A stretch of DNA of 26,507 nt from Plakobranchus ocellatus. Its lineage: Eukaryota > Mollusca > Gastropoda > Plakobranchidae. The stretch covers positions 1,019,891 to 1,046,397 of the forward strand of contig BLXT01007816.1 in the NCBI GenBank assembly GCA_019648995.1. Reading direction: 5' to 3'. Below, one piece after another: positions 1 through 11,645 of the stretch (position 1 is its first letter; every line of letters starts with the position of its first letter). Made by a program: the position numbers and the translations under genes. The notes below the pieces were generated by a model that saw nothing but the letters and a program-made list of their open reading frames with translations, was not told where the DNA came from and searched no databases.

Positions 1-71
1 AAGTAGTAGTAGTACTGTTATTACTATGGTTACTATTATTATTATTTTCATCATCATCATCATCATCATCA

Positions 72-138
<67 letters not shown>
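1..138. repeat. Trinucleotide microsatellite (AGT, ATC, ATT)
   Basis: The window opens with AGT/ACT triplets, then a run of about nine ATC units (near 48-75) and about twenty ATT units to near 137. It is an ordinary compound microsatellite with no coding potential. Confidence 0.95.
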
Positions 139-140
<2 letters not shown>

Positions 141-583
141 TCACATAGTTCATTTTATAATGATTATTTTTGTTGTAGGCATTATCATTGCTTTTATAGT
201 TGTTTATTTTTAAATTTAAAGAGAGAAAAAAAAAATAATAGTGTCACTTAAATAGTTTTCTATGTGTGTGTGTGTGTGTCAAAGCAATATAGTAGTCATT
301 TTGAAATACTATCCACGATGGAATTAATATGACAATAAATGTGATAATACAACCAAGAGTAATACAGGTTTAAATAATAACAAAAGTATTATGATAGTCA
401 TAATGATAATTATAATGATTTGAAAAAAACTATCAAATGCATTTGCTCTTCGCGAATGCACCGCTAAAACCTACATTATTGATGAACAATATTAGCTCTC
501 GCAAGGAAAAATTCATTTTTTAACCTTGTAAGAGATGCAAGTTTTAAAGGACATGGACTGGCGATGATATAACATTTCAGTGC

Positions 584-633
<50 letters not shown>

Positions 634-1214
634 ACTAATTCGATATACTTTTGACTATAATACTTATAACGCAGGTTTTTTTTTTCTATTTTATGCAGTA
701 AATTTGTAAATGTAAAGACTGGTAAAAACTATAAATGTTGAGTTCATAATTTTTAAACTGATTTGGAAAGCAGTGAATAAAATAAGACGGCACATTGAGA
801 GGTAAAATGTAAAGGTTTTATATTTTGGTATTATTTTACTTTGTAAAAGCAATTCAACTTTGAATTTAAAGTTACGTATGCGGGCTTGGAGATCTCATAA
901 AAGCAAACAATCATCTAGTTTGATAGAAAACATAAGTGTTTTCTTTTTTTCAGTTGATAATTCAAAGCGCAGAATTTCTATCACAGAGAAATATTCTCTC
1001 AAGCATAATACAACAAACATGCATGAACCAAACTGAAGTGCACCCACCCACATACACATACACTTACACACAATTTAATTGCTCAAATAAGTTGATATTA
1101 TTCCCAATTTCTTTAATTATCTATTTCTTCAGTGTCTGCTCGCAAAATTAACACCAAATGTAAAAAATAGCTACAAGGAGTGAGCCTATATTGTACCGGA
1201 AGGTGTATAAGATA
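139..1214. other. Non-coding stretch with a TA/TG microsatellite
   Basis: AT-rich sequence with a short TG run near 265-278 and a TA run of about 17 units followed by TG repeats at about 586-632. A splice-acceptor-like pyrimidine tract ends in CAG near 952 and is followed by an open stretch to 1151, but the codons look like simple-sequence translation (repeated Thr-Tyr) and I see no domain. No gene is supported. Confidence 0.6.
586..632. repeat. TA then TG dinucleotide microsatellite
   Basis: About 17 TA units followed by about six TG units. Confidence 0.95.
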
Positions 1215-1420
1215 AGGTTAATTTAAGACATGTACAGAGTAAAACTAAACATCCAAGGACTTACCAAGGAAGATGGAAAGGAGAAGGTTCCATAAAACTA
1301 GATAGAACAATCTTATTTTATTCGGAAGGAAAAAGATATTAAAGAGGCATTGATATCTTGTTTGATGAAACAACTCGCGAGTGTCATTCTAAACTGCCGT
1401 AAGTTGGCGACCCTCTGACT
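1215..1420 (+). mobile_element. LINE fragment a: endonuclease domain piece
   Basis: Read across two stop codons, this stretch gives Arg-Trp-Lys-Gly-Glu-Gly, then Ile-Leu-Phe-Tyr-Ser, then Arg-Gly-Ile-Asp-Ile-Leu-Phe. This is the order found in the N-terminal endonuclease/exonuclease/phosphatase-type domain of non-LTR elements often annotated as craniofacial development protein 2-like. It resembles 2340-2480 at the DNA level. It is short, stop-ridden and dead. Confidence 0.6.
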
Positions 1421-2319
1421 AAAAAAAAATGTATTTTCATACATGTTTTCCATCTAAAAGTCTTAGGGAAAAAAACGCGACCATCACCATAGCTAGGTCT
1501 ACACGCACAATAAGCCCAATTTATCTTGGCTATACTTAATTAAGGTAAATCCAATGCTCATGGCGGACACCATTTTGTCTGGCCGAAAATGTCACGTGAT
1601 TTTTTTTTCTGTTTTGGCCCTACTGGTTATGCCTTTCATACATTTCTCTTTCTGAGAAAGGCAGTCCTTAAATCTCCATTGAAATTGTTTGAATTAACGG
1701 TAAGGACACCTTCTTTGTTTCAAGCTTCATTTTAGAGACTATATAACTTCTCGAAGTTCAAATTTGATTTTGAAAAACTCTTTCAACTACTATTTTATTT
1801 ACAGTTATGGCTTGGTATCCTTTAAAAAAAATCGAAGAAAAACCGAATATGAGTTTTTTTCAACTTATCTTCAACCTAAACTTTTTGTATGCTTTTCTCT
1901 TCTTTCACCTGAGGATGTATTGGCAATGATTTTCTTCGCAAGTGTCATATTATAATACGATAGCGTTACTAATGTCCATAATATACATAAACTGCTTACA
2001 CGCTCCTCTCTCTCATTATCGACGGAATAGTTTCTTTTTAATAACCTTGATCATCTGAATACACATTTTCAGTATTTTTGTCTTTTTCGCTTGAGCAGTA
2101 GGCTTGGTGTTTTATGTACTCGAGCATTTGTCTTCTTCTTCAAATTAGATATAAAGCCTCACCACTCAATTGTTTCGGGCGAAATTAACTATGTGGTTAA
2201 TTGCAAGCATTTGAAATGTAATGCAAATGATTGTCGACCACATCTAGACTAGATCTAGAACCCAAATACAAGGTCCACACATTGTATCATAAAATATAAC
2301 TTGAGTAATAATGATAAAT

Positions 2320-3520
2320 AGATGGATATGATAGGCCTGAACAATCTGAAGTAAGATGGAAAGAGACCGATTCCATGAAAGAAGAGAGTAAAAATCTTAT
2401 TTATTCAAATATGTATGAAACAGGCACAACAGTCTCATTGACAAAACTACAGCAAAAAAGTTTGCGTCCGATTTTAAATAGCATATTGTATCTAAACTGG
2501 AGGCAAAACCTTTAAATCTCAGCATTTTCAAGTACATGTAAAAATATACAAAAGTTTATGATGAAATAAAATGAGCAAAAAATGTATCTAAAATCCAGGA
2601 AATTAACCTGGTCATGGAAGATTTTTATGTAAAATTTTGGGATAAAGGGTAGTGTTGTTGTTATGCAAGGCGGTAGGCCCTATAGGTACAATGAAGAAAC
2701 ATGGACTTGACCTAATTTAATGTCGACAATCAATTATTTTACCCTCACAATGTCACAAAAACGATCCTAGTCGACAATGGACCTGGACATGAGAAAGCCC
2801 CGGTGATAGAACTAGAGACAAAGTTGACTACATTCTTCAACAGTAAAGATTCCGAAACTCTATCAAAACATCTAAATCAATGTTATTTAGATGACTATCC
2901 AGTCTGGGGCGCATTTGAAATGAAAAAAAACAACTGAAAAAGACCGATTCAAAATCCAAAGACCTAAAAATATTTTTTGAAAACCTAAGAGCCAATGTCG
3001 CCGTAGCTGTACAAAAAATATACTACACTAAAGATTTCTAACGTAGAGGAGCTATGGTCAGAAATAAAAAAAAACTCAATAAATAAAGCACTGGAATAAA
3101 ACATTTCTCAAAAAATTGGAGCATAAGATATGCGTGAAAAGGAAATACAATTAAAATCACTACAAATTAAAATAAAAAAAAATAATGAATCTACTGTCAT
3201 GAAAGAAGAAATAGAGACAGCAATTTAAAAAAAAAGAAAAGTGAAAAAGCACAGGACCAGAACACATAGCAGCAGCAGTAACTACAGCTTTAGATATTTT
3301 AGGAATAGATGTGAAAACTAAACACCTGAATCCAATTATATGACACTTGTATGATTCCAGAAAATCTTTATAAATCTCTTTCTATCGTACTATTCAAACT
3401 TAAAAGGGTAACCAATACGAACTTCTTAGACCGATCATTTCAATGAATGATTTTATAAAAATCCTGTTGGGACTTTTGATGTATGGAATGCACAAGATTC
3501 TAAGACCAGGATAATGCTTC
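2320..3520 (+). mobile_element. LINE fragment b: endonuclease to start of RT
   Basis: A decayed non-LTR retrotransposon copy. Across several frames it shows the endonuclease region near 2340-2530, a Lys-Pro-Leu-Asn-Leu-Ser motif near 2500, the middle section with Ala-Pro-Val-Ile-Glu near 2795, and the region just ahead of the RT domain (aggaccagaacacatag near 3250, then Asp-Ile-Leu-Gly-Ile-Asp near 3300). Fragment c shows the same order. It ends near 3520 before RT motif A. Many stops and frameshifts make it inactive. Confidence 0.7.
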
Positions 3521-4315
3521 CCATCTCGCCATCCGAAGCGTTCTGTCTTTTATTCCATTCTAGACGCTGTTTGTCACCTTTATAGCAGGACTTGTGTTTG
3601 CTGCGGAATATCTTGTCGCACCTACACGAGGCCCGTTTCTATCATTCGTGTGCCTACTTTTTCGCCGGGAGAGAAGGGAGGGGGAGATTGAATATGTTAA
3701 GTCGCGAGCGAAATGAACATATCTCTCGAATTTGGAAACCAATCGCTGAGCATTTGTATTCAAATTAAGCTCCCTTGCACGTCAATTATCACTGACCCAT
3801 GCGGCCGCGGAGAGTCAGTCACATGTCGAACATCAACTTCCGTAGCACATAGCTTTCCTCAGAGGCTAACAGGTGTCTTCCTTGCCGGCACACTCCAGAT
3901 CACGAAGAACATATATTTTTATACACACCGCCACATCCTCTGGGCAGGCATACCTCTCTAGTCTACTTGGGCTCGTGCAAATCGGCCCATGGCTTTAGAT
4001 ACATCTTGATCCTCATTTTATTCATTATAATCTCTAGACTGGAATTGAGCCCAGACAACTAGGTTGCACTTTATACCACCCTCAAGCTACTGTAAGGATT
4101 TCCACCTAAAACGACACAAATCTTAGCAATGGTTTTGTTTCATAATAATGAATTCTTTCAGTTTTTCAGTTTGTCAGCCGACTGTGACAGGTGATGCTAT
4201 TTTAATTTTAGTCATGGTTGAAGTTGTGTCAACATACATAAACGTGTGCTTTATCGTGGTAGTAAGCGGAAGCGGATCTTGTCTTTAGGTTGATATTGAC
4301 CGTTGCAACACAAAA
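3521..4315. other. Unassigned stretch with a GC-richer patch
   Basis: Bases about 3530-3960 are richer in GC than their surroundings and contain a NotI-type site (gcggccgc near 3800). Short open frames exist on both strands (3560-3763 minus, 3713-3961 plus) but overlap each other and show no recognisable domain. This may be an unidentified repeat inserted at the end of LINE fragment b. From 3961 to 4315 I see nothing. Confidence 0.4.
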
Positions 4316-4504
4316 TCAAGTGAAAGAAGCACCGTAAGAAAACTTGCCACTAGAGTCCCTGTTCAGCGGGGTGAGCAAATAACAGTTTTTTTTGTTAGCA
4401 ATGGCATAGTAATCAGCGAGGAGTTTGTTGTCTTTACCACCGTGCTCTGTGGCTTTTAAAACTAATTCATAAATTATAAACATCCACTCCTCATGACAAC
4501 ACAA
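4316..4504 (-). CDS. Possible unidentified terminal exon
   Basis: An open frame of 62 codons ends in TGA. Its codon use is unlike the AT-rich background: many third positions are C or G (GAG CAC GGT, AAC AAA CTC CTC, TAT GCC). The composition is protein-like and not low-complexity, with an aromatic and acidic first half and a Ser/Gly-rich end (Asp-Ser-Ser-Gly-Lys-Phe-Ser-Tyr-Gly). A possible splice acceptor, a pyrimidine stretch ending tgtcatgag, lies just upstream near 4499. I do not recognise a family. It could be a pseudogene or an old transposon piece, and chance is not excluded for an ORF of this length. Confidence 0.25.
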   Translation of the reverse strand: MCCHEEWMFIIYELVLKATEHGGKDNKLLADYYAIANKKNCYLLTPLNRDSSGKFSYGASFT

Positions 4505-4540
4505 GTAGAAAGTAATATATGCTTATGTGTGTCAACGTAC

Positions 4541-4600
<60 letters not shown>
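4541..4600. repeat. TA dinucleotide microsatellite
   Basis: About 28 TA units with one interruption (ataaat near 4551). Confidence 0.95.
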
Positions 4601-4602
<2 letters not shown>

Positions 4603-4791
4603 TACCTAGAAATAACACGATTATAGGGCGTGTTTTACATTTGAGTTTGTTATGGGGCACAAAAGTTTTTAAGGTTTTATGATGCGAACACCTGTGCAAA
4701 AATCTTAAGGTTTGTCAGCTAGTGGGAGCATGTATGGTGTAGTCTAGTTTACCCAGATGTATACCTACATCCAGCCTAGATGTGTAGATCC

Positions 4792-4793
<2 letters not shown>

Positions 4794-4829
<36 letters not shown>
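4794..4829. repeat. CA dinucleotide microsatellite
   Basis: About 17 CA units. Confidence 0.95.
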
Positions 4830-4833
<4 letters not shown>

Positions 4834-6900
4834 AGAAGATGTGCGTTTGCGTTGTAATTTAAAATTAAAGAAATCATCAGAACTATTGAAGACCAATTTT
4901 AGTCCTTACTGGTCAAATTAGATATTTGAGTGCTGTTTATTATTAATTTGCTTCATAGACCCCAAGTTGTGACGGCTTTTTTTTCTTGTTGTGTAAAGCA
5001 GATACAAGCATTTGTGTGATAAATATCTTAATCGACCCTTTTTTTCACAATGTTATATACTTTTCAAAACTACTACAGGTTTCAAAATATGAAATGACAC
5101 ATGTAAAATATTTTCCCTCTCGTTTCACTTAACGCCCAGTCTTTAACTGTCAAATGCCTACTTTGAGATTGCTTGCGTCTTACTATTTCATCTATTATTG
5201 AGATGAAGAAAACGCATCCTTTGTTTTGAAATATAGCCTTCGATCCAACACTGTATTTGTGATCTTTTTTGTACACGATCAAAACTGTTTTTTTTATTTT
5301 TACTGTTAAGTTTAATTCTTTTTGTGAGCTGTTGGGTAAAAGATGAGTAAAAAAATATTTCTCTAAAAAATTAAGTAAAATTAAATGCATTAACAATCAA
5401 ATCACAAACTGAGCATAAAGTATGAATAGCCTTTTTCGCCCTTTTTCGATTAATTTGGCTATTGCTTTCACTGTTAACATGTAGTGAGAGTATTTCTCCG
5501 GGCGACACGGTTGAAAAGGTCACATTTTTATTATCCTCGAATGTTAAGCTTAAAAAAAATATCCGAAAACCGCCACGTTAGGCCATTTTTAAAAAAAGTG
5601 AGAACTTTGATCTACACTTTAGTTATTGTGGCAAAATCACCACGAAATATCTCGATATCGTATTATCGTGTCAAAAGCTTTGCAGGAACCATGGTACATT
5701 TCATTTTTAGAGATATTCCTGAAAGTGTGAATAAATAAAATTACATATTTCATTTTTACTCATCCAGCAGTCAAGTTTAAATCTGGACAATCAAGAATGC
5801 CCAGCGTTCAGAAAATCTTGGAGGAGTGTTTGTCGATATTACATCATCAACAAGATCAATATTTAGATGTACAAATAGATATAGGCTTAGCATGTTTTAG
5901 TTATTCTCTATTATAATATTAGACCTAAACTTAAAGCAGATTCAGAAATTCATTTTCTTAAGGCAAAATCTTTTCTCTTTCTTCTGGTAGCATACCTTAT
6001 AGAAGTATGTTTTAACACTCTCGTGCCTGTTTGTGTTTCGGTTTGTGTCTCAATGCAACCAAAGGATATTTTCATATCATATAGTGTGGGCCTTAAGTAC
6101 ATTAAGCTTAAAAAGAAAAGTCAACCAATTAACTGTCCGTAAATGCTCTCCACTTAAAAATAAATCTACTTAAGGTTGCGTTTCACAAAGCATCCGCATT
6201 TGGTTAGGTTTTATTTTGCGATTTTTACTTCATTTAAATGCAAAAGAATGACCTAGCTTCCTGACTATAGAAGCAGTCACTATGAATCTCAATGAAGAAG
6301 TACACTGGAATGAGGCTGCATTGCAAGCTGCTATTTCATTTAACGTACATGTATGTTCTTGGATTTTAACTTACTTTTTAAAGCATTTTTAATGGGTTTT
6401 ATGTGACACAAATTAGGCAGATTGTGCTCAGAAACAAACTTAAAGGGACACTAATTAGTGAACGGGGTTAAAAGAACTTTTATTTCAATAACAAAACGCA
6501 TCATAGGTTTGCTTTCTGTTAGACATTCTCTTTCTTTCATAGTTAGTTTTTAGTGTGCGCGTGTCATTTATCAAACATCTCAAGAGATCGCTAGGCAAGT
6601 AGTTTGGAAAGTTCACAGAAACGCTAAACAAGCTGGAAAAGCTCTTGTAAAAGCAACATTTAAAATAAAGGAATGGCAACAGAAACGGACGTCAGCTGTC
6701 AAAAAAATACTTATATTCTGAAAATGAAAAAAGAAATTTACTTTCGGGGGTTAAACTCTTTAACGCCTTGTGCGTAAAAAATATTTAGCCTGTAATTGAG
6801 ATTTTCCATTTGATCCTGGTATCTTTCGGTAAAGTTATTTTAAGCTGTCGCACCCTCGACAATCAGCTTCCAAAATATGCAACATCTAAGTCTTCCTTTT

Positions 6901-7094
6901 TTAAAGCCGATTCGAAAATGTTTTATTCTCGCAGCTGTACTGCACAGAAAAAAGGAGTTCCCTAGCTTTTTGAGAAAACGACTCGTAGTGGCGCTCCTGA
7001 ATACTGCAGGAACAATTGTCATGACGCTTTCCCTCATGCATCACCGAAAATTTCGAGTCCTTTGAAACGCAGGTTCCATTCAGGTTCTTGCATT
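6901..7094 (-). CDS. Gene L exon L3: terminal cysteine-rich exon
   Basis: Terminal exon of a predicted secreted cysteine-rich protein of unknown function. A strong acceptor (pyrimidine run then ttacag) precedes it at 7096-7095. The exon enters in phase 1 and encodes 63 residues to a TAA at 6903-6901. Cysteines fall at residues 1, 8, 27, 29 and 54 of the exon (C-x6-C-x18-C-x-C-x24-C), with Asn-Gly before the second cysteine and Gly-Lys-Arg before the C-x-C. Exon R3 on the other strand has the same five positions and 24 of 54 identical residues with no gap. That degree of constraint is the main evidence that it is coding. The C-x6-C...C-x-C layout recalls short von Willebrand factor C-like modules, but this is only a resemblance. 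The overlapping open frames at 6840-7037 and 6877-7065 are shadows. Confidence 0.75.
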
Positions 7095-7589
7095 CTGTAA
7101 AAAAAGGCAGATATTTAATTAATCAAATGCAGCTCGAACAACTCTGACACCATACTCAGAAATGATAGGCATCTAATTGTACGATTAACATAATAAATAT
7201 GCCTCGCACTAATGAACAGATGATGCCGCTTGAGATCTAATACAATCACATTTTGTTTCGATTTAGGAATGATAAAAGTTGTCGTTTGATTTTTTTTATA
7301 CAGTTTGAAACGTATTCAAGTACAAATTTCAAACATATTGTTGTATTAATATGTGCAGCTACTGAAAACCAGGTGAATATATCTCTTGAATCATCGAAGC
7401 TGTTCATGTATGATCAGCGTTGTGATGTTGTAGCATAACAATTGCTGCTTTATGTTTGAATTTGCCTAATGGGACTCAAATAAAAGCGACATTGGTATCC
7501 TATTCGATGCAGTAACAGCAAAAAAAATAAACTAGGGAGTTGGTGTCCAATCTCAGATAGAGTATTTGTAGCGAAACTGATGACCAAAC

Positions 7590-9345
7590 CATTTAATTTA
7601 GGAATTATTCAAGTGTATGCATCAACATCTGATAGTGAATATGTAGACATAGATAAGTGTTATGACGATGATAAAAAAGGCAAAGGGCTATATAAAATCT
7701 CAGGTTATCATGATAAAAATGAGATAGTTCAATGCAAAAGTTGGGCATGAAAGGGTAGAAGATTTGTTGGACCCAGTGGCGGACCCAGCGGGAGCAGGCT
7801 AATTGAATGGTGCCAAATCAATGATTTTACCATCACAAGTATTTGGTATAAAAACCAACCTAGATGAATGTGGTCTTGGAAGAGCCCCAGTCATAGAAAT
7901 AGAAACAAAATAGTTTATATTCTCATTCAAAACGTTTCCCAAACGTCGCCAAAACATCCAAATCATTGCCGAGACTGTTATTTAGATAATATACCAGGCA
8001 TGTGTCAATTTCAGAAAAAAAATTATGAAACTTAAAAAAAGGCATCTTAATTTCCAAATGAACTTATTAAATCTGATGGAAAGCTAAGATACCAAATTGC
8101 TGTAGCTGTGGATAACAAGCGTGAGACTCTGAACAAAATCTCAGAAATATAAATTGCTTTTACTCAAGTCATAGAAAAAACATAGAATAACAAAAAAAAT
8201 ACTTGATTTGATGGAAGAAACGCGCCAATGGACAAACGTAGAAGCCAAGTATAAGGAAAAAACAAAACAAAAAAATCAAGATAAAATGCCATGCAGCAAA
8301 GGAAGAAAGAATTAATACACAAAATCAACAAATAGAGCAAAAGCTAAATGTAGACAGATGATTTATGCAATCTAAATTAGGGATATCAGCATTAAGAGAT
8401 CAAATGCAGTAGCCTTGGCTGCATTAGATCAAAGGATAGAACAATGTTAAGGAAAAGAAGAAAATACTAAACAGATGATCGGAATATGTTGAGGATTTTT
8501 TCAAATATGTTAAGGTGCAAAAATGAAGACAAAGCTAGATGCTCCGACTATCCCTATAGAAAAGTTAGATGCAGCAATACAGAAAATTAAAAATAAAAAA
8601 ACCACAGGCCAAGACAACATACTAATAGAAATAATTACAACATTAAATGCTCTAGGAATAGATCTGAAAACAAAACTTCTTCATTCATTCAATATGCGAT
8701 AGTGGCACAATTCCAGAAGATCTTTGTAAACCTGTTAGTATAGTGTTGTCCAAAATAACAGGAGCAACAGAATATGAACGTCATAGAAAATAAGTTTAAC
8801 GAGCGATTTCATAAAAAAAATCCTGTAACGTGTTTTCGACGCATAGACTGAGCAACAGTATAAGACCAGAAAAATCCGCAAAACAATTTCGCTTTATACT
8901 TGATAAAGAGACAAGAAACGCAATATTCACTTTTCATTGTTTATGAAAAGGTGAATAGATAATATGCAAAATATGTCCACCTCAGTTTCATCGATTACTC
9001 TAAGGCCTTTGATAAAGTAAAAAATGTACAGCTATTCCGTGTAATATTAAAATTAGATATTGATGGGAAAGATCTGAGAGTAAATGAAAATGTATACTGG
9101 GACAAAACTGCTTCTGTAATGTGAGGATTGAGGGAGAACATAGTGACTTCAAATCTATCAAAAGAGGTGTGAGACAGGGATGTGTAACGTATCATGATCT
9201 TTTTAACCTATAAAGTGAAATAATCTTAAGAAATCCTGCTGATATTTCAGGCTTAAAATAAACGGAGATAATCTTAATAATCTCGGGCATGCAGATGATA
9301 CCATGAATATCGAAATTGTAATGTCAGAGTGAAGGACATACTTAA
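7590..9345 (+). mobile_element. LINE fragment c: endonuclease plus RT core
   Basis: The longest retrotransposon copy here. The endonuclease part shows Ile-Ile-Gln-Val-Tyr-Ala-Ser-Thr-Ser near 7605 and Leu-Ile-Glu-Trp-Cys-Gln-Ile-Asn-Asp-Phe near 7800. The RT part shows motif A (Phe-Ile-Asp-Tyr-Ser-Lys-Ala-Phe-Asp-Lys, about 8988-9017), motif B (Arg-Gly-Val-Arg-Gln-Gly-Cys, 9163-9183) and motif C as His-Ala-Asp-Asp (9288-9299) instead of the usual Tyr-Ala-Asp-Asp. Numerous stops and frameshifts make it inactive. It lies in the long intron of gene L, on the opposite strand. Order and motifs fit RTE/CR1-like non-LTR elements; the exact clade would need a phylogeny. Confidence 0.85.
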
Positions 9346-9492
9346 ATGTAAGCTATAAAGTTTTCTGATAGTTTACACCAAATCAATGTGTAGTGGTACA
9401 AAACGGTTGACGTAAAAAAAAAACAAACAAAAAAACCAAAAAATAAGAATAAATATCAATAACTACATTGACAAGAGCTTCAAAAAATGAAT

Positions 9493-9712
9493 GCACATGA
9501 TCGCAGTGGCTGCAGAGTGCTACCTTTAAACAACGGGGATTTATCACACCTGTAAAATACAGATTGCTCATGATTGCATTGATTTGGTAACAATGCATTT
9601 AACCAATAGAGACTTACCAAATCTGTAAGGCAGAGATTACTCATGGTCGCTGTGATTGGAGATCAGTGTATTGAGGCATTATAATATACTGACAAAAGCC
9701 TTAGTATAAGTT
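9493..9712. repeat. Diverged tandem repeat, period 73 bases, about three units
   Basis: The landmark catga/catgg recurs at 9496, 9569 and 9642, exactly 73 bases apart. The units share a catgatcgcagtg-like start and a tctgtaa...cagattgct-like end. The third unit is more diverged toward its end. This could be a decayed minisatellite or the internal repeat of a mobile element. It lies just beyond the 3' side of LINE fragment c. Confidence 0.6.
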
Positions 9713-10474
9713 AGTGATTTTCTATGGATGGCTCTAGATGGAGAGTATAACGTTTAGGAAATCTACTTTTAAGAACCTAGTATAAAGAAACTTTTATGGC
9801 TTCAAGAAAACCCATTTTTGTACTGGTTACCTTATACTGCGAATAATCTTATTTTCCGTCCCATTACCTGACGACATGAACACTTGCTTTTGTTTAATTT
9901 CACTATTTACCTTTTGGTAATTTTTTTGTCACCAAGGAAATTTCCGTGGAGAGAGACTGTTACACACTGTCATAGGCTTAACTGAGCATTACTATAGACG
10001 CTACTTTTCAAGACGAAGTAAATTGCCCCAATACGCAGAAAACATATTATATTTACTCATAAAAGAGAAACGATTTGCGAAAAGCTCTTGAAAACATAGA
10101 TCAAGTGAGAATGTCTCATGACTTAAGCTTTATAGAAAAAAATCAACAAGCATTATGGTTGGGATTTTAAAAAAAAACAACAACACAAAAAACAATAAAA
10201 AAAAAAATAAAGGTAGGGGGAAAGGAATACATCATAAAGTCGAAATCTAACTATCAGGGGAAAAATGTGTACCTCTGAAACGTTTCTTTTGTCTAGAATA
10301 GATTTCATAGCATAACTTTATTTCTGCAGCAGTGTGACGAATCTAATGATTATCAAGCGTATACTAGTCTCGCAAGGGCTGCTATTTCCATTTTGTGTTC
10401 TTGTAATATTAAGTCAAAATAAAAATCGACCGACGTTAGGCCTAATTTGGCTAAACACTGTTGTCGTTGTTTAT

Positions 10475-10476
10475 GC

Positions 10477-10511
<35 letters not shown>

Positions 10512-10562
10512 TTGTTGTTGTTGTTACTATTATTATTATAATAATTATTTTTATTATTAATT
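10475..10562. repeat. TTG then TTA trinucleotide microsatellite
   Basis: About fifteen TTG/GTT units followed by TTA/ATA-type units. The apparent 101-codon plus-strand and 63-codon minus-strand frames over it are poly-Val/Ile and poly-Thr/Ile translations of the repeat and are not genes. Confidence 0.95.
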
Positions 10563-10689
10563 TTGGCTGTGTTTTACCTATTTTAGATCTAGGTATTTCT
10601 AGGTTTTTGTGGGTACGAATTGCAGGAAGTGAGTTATAGACCGTATAAGCTTGGGATGCCACCAGATTTTATCCGAGTTGTTTACATAT

Positions 10690-11070
10690 TCTAGTTTTGT
10701 AGGTGTCTTGTCTGGACCAGACATTGGCGATCATTTTTCTGCACTCATTCTGTTCTCGGTTCATTATAATTATTAACCTGTTGTTTTCACCTTTACGTAC
10801 TGACTATGATTCAAAACTTGTATAAGAGGTTTCTTTTCTTCCTCTACCGCGTTTGACTTAAAGCTTTCCATTTATTGCTAAGCCATTGTGTCGACAAATT
10901 TGTTCTAAAAATTGCAGTGGCCTCTGTCATATGGTTTTAATTGATGATCGCTCTACACTAGCCTCTTTCCATACTAATTCATTGAAACCCCGTTCTTTAA
11001 ATCCCAAATGCAATTTGTATTTTCATAAGAGTAACGATCAAGAAAATTACAAAATTCCAATATCCTAGCC
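10690..11070 (-). mobile_element. LINE fragment d: 3' end, minus strand
   Basis: The reverse strand matches the C-terminal end of the same element family. It begins at the aggatat (Arg-Ile) region near 11070, passes the Gly-His-Cys-Asn-Phe region near 10910, and ends with gccaatgtctggtccagac near 10708-10730, equivalent to the Val-Pro-Asp end in fragments g and h. It is frame-broken. Fragment e starts immediately to its right in the opposite orientation. Confidence 0.7.
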
Positions 11071-11645
11071 ACCACAAAATATCAGATGGTAGATGCAGAA
11101 GAGAAATAATATAAAGAACAGCCATGGCCAAAGGCATGACCTAAAAAATGAAACCAATACTGATTTAAAAAAAATACAAGACACAAAATACGGGTAATGA
11201 ATCATAAGGATGGTCACAAAAAAGGATATTGAATCATAAGTATGATCTGTACCATAATATGTGAGTGATTTTGGATATTTAATAAGATGAAAGAGAAAAA
11301 AAATGGATGCGTAGTAAAGATATCGTGGGTGTAAAAAAATCCAATAAATTTGTGCTGAAAAAAAAAGACCGTGTGATCATACAGTAAGACCATAAAACGA
11401 ACGCAATTGCAATTTTTATGAGACATTTGCCGACAAAAGGGTTTAGAACATTTAGCAATCACTGGAAAGATTGAAAGCAAGAACAGTAGAGGTAGAGAGA
11501 ATACGGCTTTTATTTAAAGCCTTAATCCAGAAGCAAGAAGCAATGATAGCGAAAACAGTTTTATAAAATAAATTGGAAAACAGGTTCGAGTGAACGATTA
11601 TGCTAAAGAAGAGAAATATTTGCCCACATGGCAATAGCACACGCC
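11071..11645 (+). mobile_element. LINE fragment e: 3' part, plus strand
   Basis: Starts at Ile-Ser-Asp-Gly-Arg-Cys (about 11090), a region also seen in fragment h, and runs through Asp-Ile-Cys-Arg-Gln-Lys-Gly-Leu-Glu-His-Leu-Ala-Ile-Thr-Gly-Lys-Ile-Glu (about 11422-11475) and Ser-Arg-Gly-Arg to near 11645. It has stops and frameshifts. Together with fragment d it forms a head-to-head inverted pair inside the long intron of gene L. Confidence 0.75.

Larger units (their letters stand above)
4505..6900. other. Non-coding stretch with TA and CA microsatellites
   Basis: Holds a TA run at about 4540-4600 and a CA run at about 4794-4829. A 104-codon open frame on the minus strand (5082-5396) is within what AT-rich DNA gives by chance and has no recognisable domain. 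The sequence just below 6901 would be the 3' untranslated region of gene L; a possible AATAAA (read on the minus strand) is at 6479-6484. Nothing else is supported. Confidence 0.55.

Noticed and set aside
5082..5396. 104-codon minus-strand open frame
   Set aside because: Length is within chance for AT-rich DNA. A short likeness of its end to the end of exon R3 (Arg-Gly-Lys-x-Phe) is not backed by the rest of the exon or by the cysteine pattern.
6250..6328. Minus-strand AG followed by a C-x6-C frame ending in TGA, recalling exon L3
   Set aside because: Only the first cysteine pair fits, no pyrimidine tract precedes it, and the C-x-C pair is absent.
7253..7438. Plus-strand frame with acceptor-like and donor-like sites around 7301-7370
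   Set aside because: No domain, no neighbouring compatible exon, antisense to the intron of gene L.
10334..10662. 101-codon plus-strand and 63-codon minus-strand open frames
   Set aside because: Both are translations of the TTG/TTA microsatellite (poly-Val/Ile and poly-Thr/Ile).
11578..11595. ggttcgagt string like a tRNA T-arm
   Set aside because: No acceptor stem, D-arm or anticodon arm fits around it; it lies in LINE fragment e.
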